Origin: Sorghum bicolor
Lineage: Eukaryota; Streptophyta; Magnoliopsida; Poales; Poaceae
Direction of reading: 5' to 3'
Assembly: GCF_000003195.3 (NCBI RefSeq)
Contig: NC_012873.2
Location: forward strand, 9,633,894 to 9,697,893
DNA: 64,000 nt
Of the stretch, positions 22,064-32,490 are shown in pieces. Positions within the stretch are counted from its first letter, which is position 1; the number at the start of each line of letters is the position of its first letter. The notes under the pieces are model-generated. The model saw only the letters and a program-made list of their open reading frames with translations, ran no database searches and was not told the origin of the DNA. Made by a program: the position numbers and the translations under genes.

Positions 22064-22990
22064 AGGAAAAAGTCTAAATAACCCCCTAAACTATCTATAT
22101 CTAGGGTGGAATATTTTATCCTCCAAACTATAAAACCAGATATTCTACCCCTAAACTTTCAAAACCGGACAAATAACCCCCTCGAGTGGTTTTAGAGGGT
22201 GGTTTTATCTTTTTCTTTTTTATTTATTTTTGCTGAATCTTTGAAAAATCATAATAAATTACAGAAAAATCATAAAATAAAAAATTTAATTTTGTTGGAC
22301 TCGTGATGATTAGATATACATAGTGAATGTATAATATGATATACTTTAGTACAAAGTTTTTGTTGTAGCTTTAAATATATATTTTTCTATAATTAATTCA
22401 AATAATTCATATATGTAGTTCCTATGGTTTAATTGTGGTAAACTTTTTATGGTGGGCTCATTATTGTATGCTTGAACTGTGGTAAAAATTTCATAACTAT
22501 TGGATCACATGTAACTTAGTTATAGATAAAGCATAGATTTAACAAGAATAAAGCATAGATTTATACGTGATCCAATGGGTAGGAAACTTTTACCTTAGTT
22601 CAAGCATACAATAATGAGCCCCACCATAAAAATTTACCACAATTGAACCATAGGAACTACATATATGAATTATTCTTATTAATTATAGAAAAATATAGAT
22701 TTAAAGCTACAAAAAAAATTTGTACTAAAATACACTATATTATATATTCATTGTGTAGATCACTCATTAGGTTCCAACAAAATTGAATTTATCATTTTAT
22801 GATTTTTTTTGTGATTTATTATGATTTTTTAAAGATTCAGTGGAAACAAATAAATAAGAAAAAGACAAAACCACCCTCTAAAACCTATTTGACCGGTTCT
22901 GAAAGTTCAATGGGTAGAATATCCAGTTTTATAGTTCGGGGATAATGTGTTTCACCTTAGATAGTTTGGGGGTTATGTAGACTTTTTTTC
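22064..22990. mobile_element. Foldback MULE-like element with 9-bp target duplication
   Basis: Nearly the whole element is one large inverted repeat. The left arm (22,064-22,510) starts AGGAAAAAGTCTAAATAACC, and the right arm (22,555-22,990) is its diverged reverse complement, ending GGGGGTTATGTAGACTTT. Each arm is about 430-440 bp around a short loop. TTTTTTAAG flanks both sides (22,055-22,063 and 22,991-22,999), a 9-bp duplication typical of Mutator-like elements. There is no coding capacity. A transcript crossing it would fold into a long hairpin. Confidence 0.8.
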
Positions 22991-23046
22991 TTTTTTAAGA
23001 AGACTAGATAGTTTGGGGGTTATGTAGACTTTTTTTCTTTTTTAAG
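22954..23046 (+). repeat. 47-bp tandem duplication at the MULE right end
   Basis: The terminal segment TAGATAGTTTGGGGGTTATG..CTTTTTTAAGAAG occurs twice in a row, so the right TIR end and target duplication are present twice (second TTTTTTAAG at 23,038-23,046). Confidence 0.85.
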
Positions 23047-23111
23047 AAGGCTGAAGTCGGAACTTTTTTCTATTCTCTAATTTTTTTTGCAGATTTAAAA
23101 AAAAATTGTTA

Positions 23112-24050
23112 AAAAAAGAAAAAGGTTCAAATTACTCCCCTCAAGTTTGGCATATGTCTATATTATTCTCTAAACTTACATTTGGTTCAATTTACTCTCT
23201 CTAACTATTTCAATTGGTCTAGTTTACCCTTTAGCATGATTTGTTATTTCTGTTTTTCCACGTGTTAGTTGAGTTTTAATATCAACTTTTGTGATATTAT
23301 AGAGAACATCATAAGTTATTTTAGAAAAAATATATTTTAACTTTTTACCAAAATTCTGATAGCTTAGAAATTTTAACAATAAATTAACACTAGAGATATA
23401 ATACTGCTGTTGTCCCAAGGACGCGCGTAAAGGCCTTAATTCCTTGATAGTATTGGTGGCTTGGGGGATTTGGAAGCATCAAAATACTTGTGTCTTTGAT
23501 AATAAGAGACCAAGTATTCAGGGAGTCCTTACGGCTATCAACACACAGGGAGAGATTTGGTGCTTTGCGGGGGCCTCCAAACTCCAAGAACTTATTGTTA
23601 TGTCGCTGCCTTTTGGGGCATATGGCATGAAGGTTTTTTGGTCGTTTTTTAATCCTTGGTGTGACGATCTTGTAATCCAAAGTCTTAGTGTTGGGGTGTG
23701 TGAGTTGTGGGGGGTGTGTGTGGGTGTTGGGTCTCTTGGACCTATGTATCTTTTTTCTACCTTATTGAAATGACGCGTAGTTCTCCTGCGTTGTTCGAAA
23801 AAAACATCATAAAAAGCATAATGATGAAAAAATCATAGTGCTTTTTCTAACACAAAATACAATGTCCTTTATCACCTCAAAAAATTTGAAACTAAAATAT
23901 AATTTGTGCATAGAGAAACGGAAAAGAAATTTTTTTAAGGTGTTAGTTGGACCAACTTAAATAGTTAGAGGGAGTAAATTGAACCAAATATTAGTTTAGG
24001 GGGTTATTTGGACATAGGTCAAACTTGGAGGAAGTAATATGAACTTTTTC
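23112..24050. mobile_element. TIR element split by a LINE
   Basis: The left arm (GAAAAAGGTTCAAATTACTC..ACATTTGGTTCAATTTACTC) and right arm (TAAATTGAACCAAAT..GTAATATGAACTTTTTCC) are inverted copies of about 110-125 bp. The interior is AT-rich and is interrupted by LINE sequence at 23,400-23,804. The ends resemble the MULE-like family to the left in plan but not in exact sequence. No clean target duplication was found. Confidence 0.65.
23400..23804 (+). mobile_element. 5'-truncated L1-type LINE, 3' end
   Basis: The plus strand encodes a short remnant with the pattern WGIWKHQNTCVF..INTQGEIWCFAGA, typical of the C-terminal region downstream of reverse transcriptase in plant LINEs. It is followed by 3' untranslated sequence and a tail ending TTGTTCGAAAAAAAC. 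Everything upstream of this region is missing, as expected for incomplete target-primed reverse transcription. It sits inside the TIR element spanning 23,112-24,050. Confidence 0.75.
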
Positions 24051-24133
24051 CAAAAGAAAACTATAATTTAAGAAGAAAACTCCTTAAATAGTTTTAATCC
24101 ATCATACGTACACAATTGAAATATTTACTTAAG

Positions 24134-24424
24134 AGTGTTTAGTTCCCCTTTCATCAAAAATTTTTTGGGCTTTAGTCCATTTTGCACAATGGAACTAAAT
24201 ATCATACAAAAATTTTAGCAAATAGGTGGCTATTCTCTATTTTGCATTTTGGTCTCAAGAGACAAAAAAAACCCAAAAGAACCTTAAGGTGCCATAATGA
24301 GGGTAATAAATTCTGTATTTTAGATTGAACTAAATACCACCCTAAAAATTTTAGTATTTTGTATTTCAGCATTCCAAAGTAGTTGGCATTTTTCATTTTG
24401 CATTATTTAGGGAACTAAACACAC
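24134..24424. mobile_element. MITE with GTGTTTAGTTCCC ends
   Basis: AGTGTTTAGTTCCC at the left and GGGAACTAAACACACC at the right are inverted around about 290 bp rich in ATTTTGCATTTT motifs. It is a Tourist-like family distinct from the common GGCCTT group. Confidence 0.65.
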
Positions 24425-24732
24425 CTAAGTTAAATTTTTTGAAATGTATTTTATTGCAAGACGAAGTAAGTATGAGCGTACGTTTTTTTTAATTAAGAAA
24501 AAGATGCTTTGTATCTACTAGTAGAATGCCCGTGCTAACGCTACGGTAAAACTCAAAACATGATCAAATTGATGTGACATAATTTTCACATGGACACTTT
24601 AGACAAACAAATATAATTTTACAAATATAATTCCCAACTTTTTACGCTGGAGCTACAGCTGCATGCTAACGGCAAACACAATATATTCATGAAAATGAGT
24701 TCTAATATTGTTGAGCCCATAGCAAATATATA
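24425..24732. other. Intergenic DNA, nothing recognised
   Basis: AT-rich, with no gene or element end identified. Confidence 0.45.
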
Positions 24733-24956
24733 GGCCTTGTTTAGTTGCATAAAAAAACAAAAAACTTTTCAAGATTTCTCGTTGCATCGAATCTTGCGGT
24801 ACATGCATATAACATTAAATATAGACGAAAACAAAAACTAATTGCACAGTTTCGCAAGATAAACCTTTTGAGAATCTATGGTTAGACAATAATTATCAGA
24901 TACAAATGAAAGTGCTACAGTATTCAACCCCTAAAAAATCGGAACTAAACGCGGCC
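24733..24956. mobile_element. Tourist-like MITE (GGCCTT family)
   Basis: A complete copy with GGCCTTGTTTAGTTGC and GGAACTAAACGCGGCC ends and the usual core. Confidence 0.85.
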
Positions 24957-26340
24957 ATGATCAGGTTTTTCATAGAGTGATGGCACTTTACATCACTCAT
25001 CCCGAGCCTCGACTCTCCCTCCACGGTGATGGCCCTGAAATATTGCCTAATGGTTGGCAACACTTGCTCGGAGCAAGCACGTTCAGGAGACGGTTGCACT
25101 TGCACGGCCCGAAGTCCACTCTTCCATCACTATTAGACCTTCAGATTTACTTAACCTCGATAATACATAAACAAAGATATGGCATATTTAAATGCATATT
25201 AGAGGCCCCAAAAGGGAAAACAACAAATATAATTAGTTTCTTACTTGCTTCGAACAATTTAACCCATCATGATCTCCATTCTCCAATATTGCAATCATCT
25301 GAACCATATTTCTGCAAGACAATGTTGCAAGTGAGAAGCACTATTTCTCCAAGATAAACACTTCCTGTGCAGTCTGAAAATAAAACCTGTGAGCTAAAGG
25401 GCTCATGATATCATACTTCACCTGAAGGCTTGCCTTGAGAATTGAGATGATGATAGGTCTCCAAACCTATCTGCATCTGAAGGCGCATCATGCCATCCAA
25501 CCAACTATCAATCCAGAGGTCTCATGGTTGTCCACGCCTAAAAGCAGATGCCAAAGATCATCCACATGGCCGAGGGGACCCTTGGAGGAAGGCACATCAT
25601 GTGATCTCTGGTAAAAAATGAAATGAAAATTTCTTTGATGAGATGTAGTTCGTTTTCATATTAAACTGATAACTTCTCTATTGCCATATTTCACAGTTGG
25701 CTAGGGTGGATCAAAACTCAGATTTTGTGTCAAACTCCAATTAGAACAAGTCCAGAGTGAATTTACCTTTATCAAAAAAAAGTGCCAAGACGTCACTGCA
25801 ACCACCAATCACATGGAAAAATGCAGTTCAAATTACAAGTTAGAAGGAGAATGCTAGTAAAAAAATAAATTGATCAAAATAACCAGGCATTGAAATCAAG
25901 CAGGGTCCTCACAATATGATGTTGAATTATTAGATTTCACCAACAAAGGCGCAAGGAGCCCCGGCACGGGCACCGGCTCGCCACCGCCGTCGCTTCGGCT
26001 TGGCTCGGCGGGCGAGGAGGCGGTGCAGGGGGGAGGGAAGGGCGAGAGGGTTACGCAGTTGCTCAAGCGAAAAATAGAACAAAAAAAAGAGGTCCTAAGG
26101 ATCGAACCGTGGCCACGAGGCATCGACATATGAGGTGCTGGGCGCGGGAGTGGGAGATGGGAGGGATGAGGAGGACGATACATGCGATCTTGTCCGTTCG
26201 ATTTGAGTGAGTAAGGAGAGAGAAGATTCACAAGCAATCTGGATCGTTTATTTTAAATGTGGTGTTTTTCTGGGTACAATTTTCTGAGTGGATGAAGGAA
26301 AGGCTTCTCAGCAAAGATCGTTTTCTGGGGTGGATTTAGC
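24957..26340 (-). other. Possible minus-strand gene remnant or non-coding transcript
   Basis: On the minus strand a CT-rich stretch and GC-rich island (26,190-25,930) lead into an AT-rich region, then a moderately GC-rich stretch (25,620-25,380). This resembles a promoter plus exons of a plant gene. I could not recognise a protein in any frame or assign splice sites with confidence. It may be a decayed gene. Confidence 0.25.
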
Positions 26341-26819
26341 AATGAAAATGTTGGTGCATCAGTAGGGTAGATATGTCACTCGCTCATCCTGCCCTAAAGG
26401 CCCAAAATCCTTTTGGTTGTTCAGAAAAGTTGGGCTTTGTGGACCTCCATCTAATTCTTCTGGATGCCTGAAACCGTGTTCACCTTAATCAATAGACACA
26501 AATAATGTCCAATAGTTCCCTAAAAAACATAATGTCCAATAGTGTTCCTCGCAAAAGAAAATGTCCAATACTAATTACTGCTTTGTCATATAAGTTCCCC
26601 ACCGGAGTCCTATCTTTTTTTCTTCAAATTAAAATTTATTGTAGAGAATTAAGAAAATGTTATTCTAGTTTTAGAGCATCTCCAGGTCTTTTTTTAAACT
26701 CACTCTCTAAATTATTATTTGAAGAGCTATTTACATAAAAAAATTGCTCTTATATCTTCCTATGACAGATTTTCTATATAATATACTCTTGATTATAATA
26801 ATCTAGCTGGCCCCAATAA
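26341..26819. other. Intergenic DNA left of the hAT element
   Basis: No gene seen. A partial MITE-like motif (TAGAGCATCTCCAG) is at about 26,672. The stretch ending at 26,819 is the original distal upstream region of the NHL gene before the hAT insertion. Confidence 0.4.
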
Positions 26820-27047
26820 AGTGTGGCTAAACTTGAGCATGCAGCCCGTGGGCTTTAGGCACGGCCCAAAGTACGGTGTTACGGCCAGGCCCGAGCACGG
26901 CACGGCCCGGTTGGCAAACGTGCCCGTGCCGGCCCACGGCACGCAGCAGGCCGTGCTTGGGTCGTTGCCTCGGCCCGCCGGGCGGCACGGCACGGCCCGT
27001 AAATCAACGGGAGGCACGGTGCGGCCCGGTGGCGAGGGGAGGCCGGC

Positions 27048-29470
27048 TGAAGGGTCGAGATGACGGACTAGAGGTGGGGTGAATAGTCCTTTCTAAAAAT
27101 TATTACGCCGGCTAACCGAAACAAATGTGGAATTAAAACTATCGGTCTAGCCAAGACTACACCCCTCTATCTAAGTTCTCTAGCACCTTGAAAAGATTCT
27201 AAACAAGCAAACAAGGTGCTACCTTAGCAAGAGTTCACCTAACCAATTCTAGGAGCAAGGTCACACAAACCTATGCAACTAGTACTTTGCAAACCGGGGG
27301 AGCTCCTATTCAAACTAGTGAGGCAAAGCGCACAAAGCCTAAGCTCACTAGCAAGCTCAATAACAAGGCAACTAATGCCAAATTAGAGAGCGCAACTTAC
27401 TTAGCTACACAAACTAAGCAAAGTGACTAACAAGGTTACACAAACCAAATTAGTCACGCAAAGGAAACTACTTCTAGCTACACAAGCAAGAAGGTAACTA
27501 GCAAGCTACACAAGCTAACTAATTACAAGAGCAACTACACAAGCACAAATATATGAATGTAAGAACAAGCTTGTGTTAGGGACTTGCAAACCAACGGGAA
27601 GAACAATGTTGACACGATGATTTTCTCCCAAGGTTCACTTGGTTGCCACCAAGCTACGTCCCTGTTGTGTCGACCAACACTTGGTGGTTCGGCGGCTAAG
27701 AGGTGTTACACGAACCTCGTCCCCACTAGGACACCGCAAGAACCTACCCACAAGTGAGGTAGCTCAATGACACGCACGATCCAATAGAGTTGCTCTTCGC
27801 GATCCCCGCGGAGTGAGCACCGTACTCCTCACAATCTCTTCTCCGGAGCACCGCACAATCTCCTTGCGTGCTTCGACGGAGTCACAAGCCACCAAGCCGT
27901 CTAGGAGGTGGCAACCTCCAAGAGTAACAACCACCACCGGCTTGCAACACGAACACCTAGTGCCACTCGATGCAATCTCTCAATGCAACGCACTAGAATC
28001 GCTCACTCACACAATCGGATGAACACTATCAAGCATATGTGAGTTAGAGGCTTCACTAGCACTCCCCAAGCATGGACACTAAGTCCTAAGGGTGCTCAAC
28101 ACTTGCCAAGGCCGGCCACAACTTCTATTTATAGCCCCAAGGGCTAAACTAGCCGTTGCCCCTTCACTGGGCAAAACACGTGGGCACCGGACGCTCGCAA
28201 GGAGCCACCGGACGCTCAACCCCCAGCGTCCGGTGCTCAGGCGTCAGCCACGTGTCACTAGCCATTTGAACTCGACCGTTGCCGCCAACGGCTACCTCAC
28301 GCTCGCGCCTGACACAGCACCACCGGACGCCCAACAAGTCCACACCGGACGCGTCCGGTGCTCACCGGACTCATGCGCAGAGAGCTCCGCGAACTCGCAT
28401 GGTCACCGGACGCAAGCCACCGGACGCACCCTGAGCGTCCGGTGCTTCACCGGTCAGAAACTCCTCGCGCGCACTTGCTGTCGTCACGCACCACCGGACG
28501 CTCGAGCAGTAACCGCCCAGCGTCCGGTGCCAGCGTCCGGTGCGCTCTGCACACCTGAGCCACAGACTGACACCACACCGGACGCTCTGGACCAGCGTCC
28601 GGTGCTGCCACCACCAGCGTCCGGTGCACTCCCGCGACTTCTCCAAACTTCCCACCGGCGCAATAGAAAATATGCACTTAATTTTCTCAAAAGCGCCGAA
28701 TCCCGCCTCGCAAGCTCGGCGGGAGGGAGAGAGGAACCCACACCCCTCTCAACCCTAGGAACTCCACCTCCTTTGCAAATGTGCCAACACCACCAAGTGT
28801 ACACCACCATGTGCAAGTGTGTTAGCATTTTCACAATCAATTTCCTAAAGGAGTTAGCCTCTCAACTTGCCACGCCACTCGATCCTAACACGTATGCAAA
28901 GTTAGATCGCTCAAGTGGCACTAGATGACCGATATGCAAACAAGTTTGCCCCTCTTGATAGTACGGCCATCTATCCTAAATCCGGTCCTAAACTTCTCTA
29001 CCCACCTATGACCGGTGAAATGGAAATACCCTAGGTTATACCTTTGCCTTGCGCATTCCATTCCATCTCCTCCAATGTTGATGCAACACATGCACCAACC
29101 AATCACCAAATGATATGATCCACTTCATATCATCACGTGACCGTATTGGTTCATCGATCTTGACCTCACTTGCTCTTCACCGTTTCCTCGGTCCATCGGC
29201 GCCAAGTCTTGCTCAAGCTTCACCGTCACACGCGGTCCCTCGCTTCAAAGCCTCCGACTTGCCCTTCACTCTTGCAACCGGTCCATCAAGCCAAGCCTCA
29301 TCTTGATCTTCTCCACCTTGGTCACATGACTCCATGTCATGTCACATATGCAATGAGCTCCTCCATCATCACATCATCACCTGTGGACTAATCTCCTGTG
29401 TATCTCACATAAACACTATTAGTCCACCTAAGTTGTCACTCAATTACCAAAACCAAACAAGGACCTTTCA
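27048..29470 (+). mobile_element. Solo LTR with 5-bp target duplication
   Basis: The LTR begins TGAAGGGTC and ends GGACCTTTCA, which are inverted repeats with the usual TG..CA termini. CCGGC flanks it on both sides (27,043-27,047 and 29,471-29,475). No internal retrotransposon coding, primer-binding site or second LTR is present, so this is the product of LTR-LTR recombination. A TATTTATAG (28,126-28,134) is the likely core promoter, giving plus orientation. The sub-region 28,180-28,630 holds a dense cluster of CACCGGACGC and its inverse. A 278-codon plus-strand open frame inside is a by-product of GC-rich sequence, not a gene. Confidence 0.85.
28180..28630. repeat. Cluster of CACCGGACGC / GCGTCCGGTG motifs
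   Basis: Ten-base motifs ACCGGACGC and GCGTCCGGT occur more than a dozen times in both orientations, often as close inverted pairs that can form short stems. They lie just downstream of the LTR TATA box, that is, in the likely R/U5 transcript leader. Confidence 0.85.
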
Positions 29471-29493
29471 CCGGCCGATCGGGAGGGGGGGCA

Positions 29494-29500
29494 TATATAA
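29494..29500 (+). promoter_or_regulatory. Candidate TATA box of the hAT transposase
   Basis: TATATAA lies 24 bp after the solo LTR and about 800 bp upstream of the transposase ATG. It is followed by a C-rich leader with AAACCCTAA motifs. Confidence 0.45.
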
Positions 29501-29888
29501 GCCCCCGTCGCAGCGCCCCGGTGCCCCCAAACCCTAATCCCCATTCGCATTCGGCTCTCGCGCGGCGCCCCCTAGACTTCCAGTCTTCCACCCTCCCCTC
29601 ACGCTGCACACCCCAAACCCTAATCCCCTCCCCAGCTTCCTCACTTCACCTTTCACCACCGGCCGCCTGCCTCTGTCGTCGTCCTGCACTCCGTCTAGGC
29701 CTCCACTGCCGGATCTCAGAGATCCTAGTGACCGGGCTCTCTCACCATCTCCACCAACAGATCTTGAGATCTTGGCCGCCTCCCTCCGTCGTCGTCTACT
29801 ACCGGATCTTGGAGATCCCGGTGTTAGGGCTCTTTGTCCTGGTATTTGCCATCGTTTCTTCTCTGTTTCTTCTCTGTTTCTCTGTTTC

Positions 29889-30157
29889 TCGGTTTGGTAC
29901 TCTATTGCCATCGCTCGTTTCTTCTTCTCTTCTCTGGTGCCGGGCTCCGTCTCCGTGCAGGCAAGTTCCCACTTCCCAAACCCTAAGCGGCGAGCCGGCG
30001 ACTTGCCACCGCTCGTTTCTTCTCTGAATCTCTGTTTCTCCGCTCGTTTCTTCTCTGTTTCTCCGCTCGTCTCGGTTTGGTTTTGGTGCTATTGCCACTG
30101 CTCGTTTCTTCTCGGATTCTCCGGCGCCGGGCTCCGTCTCCGTGCAGGCAAGTTCCC
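29889..30157 (+). repeat. Duplicated leader segment with GC splice donors
   Basis: Two related segments, about 29,889-29,970 and 30,071-30,157, share CTCGGTTTGG, GCTCGTTTCTTCT and GGGCTCCGTCTCCGTGCAGG. Each contains CAG/GCAAGT (29,958-29,966 and 30,145-30,153), the consensus of GC-AG intron donors. An acceptor TTTGTAG ends at 30,227. Confidence 0.6.
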
Positions 30158-30294
30158 TAACCCTAGATCTACTAGGCCTTGTCATAAACCTAACACTAAC
30201 CCTTGTTCTTTCTATGTATGTTTGTAGGTCGCCGGTGTATAGCTGGTGCCGCAGTTGACGTCGAGGAACGGTGCCGAGAAGAGTTGGGGTGGTC

Positions 30295-32490
30295 ATGGGC
30301 AGCGTTGATGGTGATGGTGTCGATGGGCCAACCATCAACGACGAGCTCAGGGCAATGGGCCAAATCCATGATGACCAAGACGACATGGGAGATGCAGATG
30401 TTGCTGCCCTCTTGTTTGGGGCAGTGCCTGCTCCTACTCCAATTCCTGATGGGCCAGCGCCTGGTGCTTCTGATGCTGCTGCGGCCCCTGCCCCTAGCGA
30501 TGCAGCTTCTCTAGCATCGTCCACCACCGGCAGTAAGCGCCGATCTCCTGTCTGGGCTGACTTTGATGAAGTCAGGGAGACAGTTGATGGTGAACTGCGT
30601 GTTGTTGCTGTTTGCAAGCTCTGTAAGTCTCGTTTATCTGGTACTTCTGCTCATAGCACTGGACATTTACTTAGGCATCACAAATCATGCAAGAAGAAAT
30701 GTGATAATGCTAATCTGATTCAAAGTAGGCTTGCTTTAAACCCTGATGGATCATATAGAAACTGGGAATATAAACCAGAAGTTGCTAGGGAGGAGCTTTG
30801 TCGTTTAATTGCTAGATTAGATCTGCCTTTATCAATTGCTGATTGTGATGCTTGGGATGAGTACATTCAGCGTGGTCACAATCCTAGATATAAGAGAGTC
30901 TCTAGATTTACCACCTCTAGAGATCTGGCTAAGCTTTACAATAAAAAACTGCATCACCTTAAAAATGAGATTTTTCCTGGTGTGTCTTCTATTTGTTTGA
31001 CATCTGATATATGGTCTGGTAATGCTAAGGAAGATTATATAACTGTTGTTGCTCATTATATTACTGCTGCTTGGGAACTTAAAAAATCTGTCATCGGTTT
31101 TAAACTGATTGAAGTGAGTCATGATGGTACTAACATTGCTGAACGTATCTCTGGTGTGCTTAGAGATTGGGGCTTGCTTGACAAAGTTTTTACTGTTAAC
31201 CTTGATAATGCTTCTGCTAATACAACTGCTATGCTTGCTTTGAAACCTATGCTTGGTGGTTACTTAGGCCATGATGTTGATCCCTTAGATTATACTAAGA
31301 AGATATATCATGTTGTGCATCGGCGTTGTGCTTGTCATATAATTAATTTGATTGTTAAATCTGGTTTGAAAAGGCTTAAACCGTACATAGAAGTTTTTAG
31401 AACTGCTATTAACTGTCTAAATTCATCTAATCATCGCATTGCTCTCTTCAAGAACTACTGCCTTGCTAAGGATATGCGGCCTCGTAAATTTTGTTTGGAT
31501 ATGGATGTTAGATGGAACTCTACCTATCTTATGCTTAAACATCTGCTGCCATATAGATCTGCCTTTACTGTGTTCATCAATACTCAATGTGGCTATCAAT
31601 TGTTGAATGATCAACACTGGTACATTGCTGAAAAGGTGTTAGAGTTTCTTGAATTGTTCTATGATTCAACTGTTATACTTTCTGGTGTTTATTACCCCAC
31701 TAGTCATTTGATACTGCATCACATACTTGAGATTGCTGGCCATCTGCATGACTATGAACATGATAACAATCTTGCTGCTGTTGTTGTGCCAATGAAGGCT
31801 AAATTTCTTAAGTATTGGAAGACTATACCACTGTTATATTCTTTTGTATTTGTTCTGGACCCTAGGGCTAAGATAAGAGGTTTGCAAAATGTGCTTGAGT
31901 TGCTTGGTCAGTGTAACAATATTAGTTACATTGACTACCTTGCTGAGGTTAAATTTGAGTTGCATGAACTTTTTGACAAATATGAATCTAAGTTTGGTTC
32001 AACTAGGCCAGCTAGGACCACCCATCCATCTGGCCTCACAGGTAAGAGGAAGCAGACATGGGGCAAAATATTTGGAGGATCAGTTTCTTCTGGTCCTTCA
32101 AGTGTTGGATCATCTGCTGTGGCCCCTGGTCTCTCTGAGCTCACTGTTTACCTAGACAGTGACAATGTTGTGGCCTATGATGATGAATTTGATGTCCTCA
32201 ATTGGTGGCATGAGCATAAACTAACCTTTCCCGTTCTCTCTACCTTGGCTAAAGATATTTTGACTGTGCCTGTCTCAACTACTTCTTCAGAGTCTACTTT
32301 TAGTATTACTGGCAGGATCATTGAGGAGCGTCGAAGGCGATTGGGCGCCGACACTGTGGAGATGTTGATATGCTGCAAAGACTGGAAGCTTGGCCAAGAG
32401 AAGGGACAACACACTGTGGAGGACAAAGAGTTGAAAGACTATTTCAAGAACCAGTTTCTGGATGATGAAACTGGTGGTTCTACTGCTTGA
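30295..32490 (+). CDS. hAT family transposase with BED zinc finger
   Basis: This 731-residue frame is uninterrupted. It was started at the first ATG (30,295); the in-frame codon further upstream at 30,271 is GTG. Order: an acidic/Ala-Pro-rich leader (1-80); a BED-type zinc finger (about 81-134) with C107, C110, H124 and H128/129; the hAT RNase H-like core with CLTSDIWSG and NLDNASANT, which place the catalytic aspartates; and the C-terminal hATC dimerisation region with LNWWHEHKLTFPVLSTLAKD and SSESTFS..IIEERRRRL. It matches plant Ac-like and RICESLEEPER-type proteins. Since TIRs and an exact target duplication flank it, I call it a transposase rather than a domesticated gene. Intactness suggests it could be functional, though the solo LTR lies just upstream of its promoter. 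Confidence 0.9.
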   Translation: MGSVDGDGVDGPTINDELRAMGQIHDDQDDMGDADVAALLFGAVPAPTPIPDGPAPGASDAAAAPAPSDAASLASSTTGSKRRSPVWADFDEVRETVDGELRVVAVCKLCKSRLSGTSAHSTGHLLRHHKSCKKKCDNANLIQSRLALNPDGSYRNWEYKPEVAREELCRLIARLDLPLSIADCDAWDEYIQRGHNPRYKRVSRFTTSRDLAKLYNKKLHHLKNEIFPGVSSICLTSDIWSGNAKEDYITVVAHYITAAWELKKSVIGFKLIEVSHDGTNIAERISGVLRDWGLLDKVFTVNLDNASANTTAMLALKPMLGGYLGHDVDPLDYTKKIYHVVHRRCACHIINLIVKSGLKRLKPYIEVFRTAINCLNSSNHRIALFKNYCLAKDMRPRKFCLDMDVRWNSTYLMLKHLLPYRSAFTVFINTQCGYQLLNDQHWYIAEKVLEFLELFYDSTVILSGVYYPTSHLILHHILEIAGHLHDYEHDNNLAAVVVPMKAKFLKYWKTIPLLYSFVFVLDPRAKIRGLQNVLELLGQCNNISYIDYLAEVKFELHELFDKYESKFGSTRPARTTHPSGLTGKRKQTWGKIFGGSVSSGPSSVGSSAVAPGLSELTVYLDSDNVVAYDDEFDVLNWWHEHKLTFPVLSTLAKDILTVPVSTTSSESTFSITGRIIEERRRRLGADTVEMLICCKDWKLGQEKGQHTVEDKELKDYFKNQFLDDETGGSTA

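Noticed and set aside
28180..28630. CRISPR-like regularly repeated short motif
   Set aside because: The motifs are in both orientations with irregular spacing, sit inside a plant LTR, and have no cas genes nearby. They are LTR sequence.
28092..28928. 278-codon open frame as a protein gene
   Set aside because: It lies inside the solo LTR, is composed of translated CACCGGACGC repeats, and overlaps open frames in several other phases. This is compositional, not coding.
30271..30294. Upstream start for the hAT transposase
   Set aside because: The codon at 30,271 is GTG; the first in-frame ATG is at 30,295, which I used.
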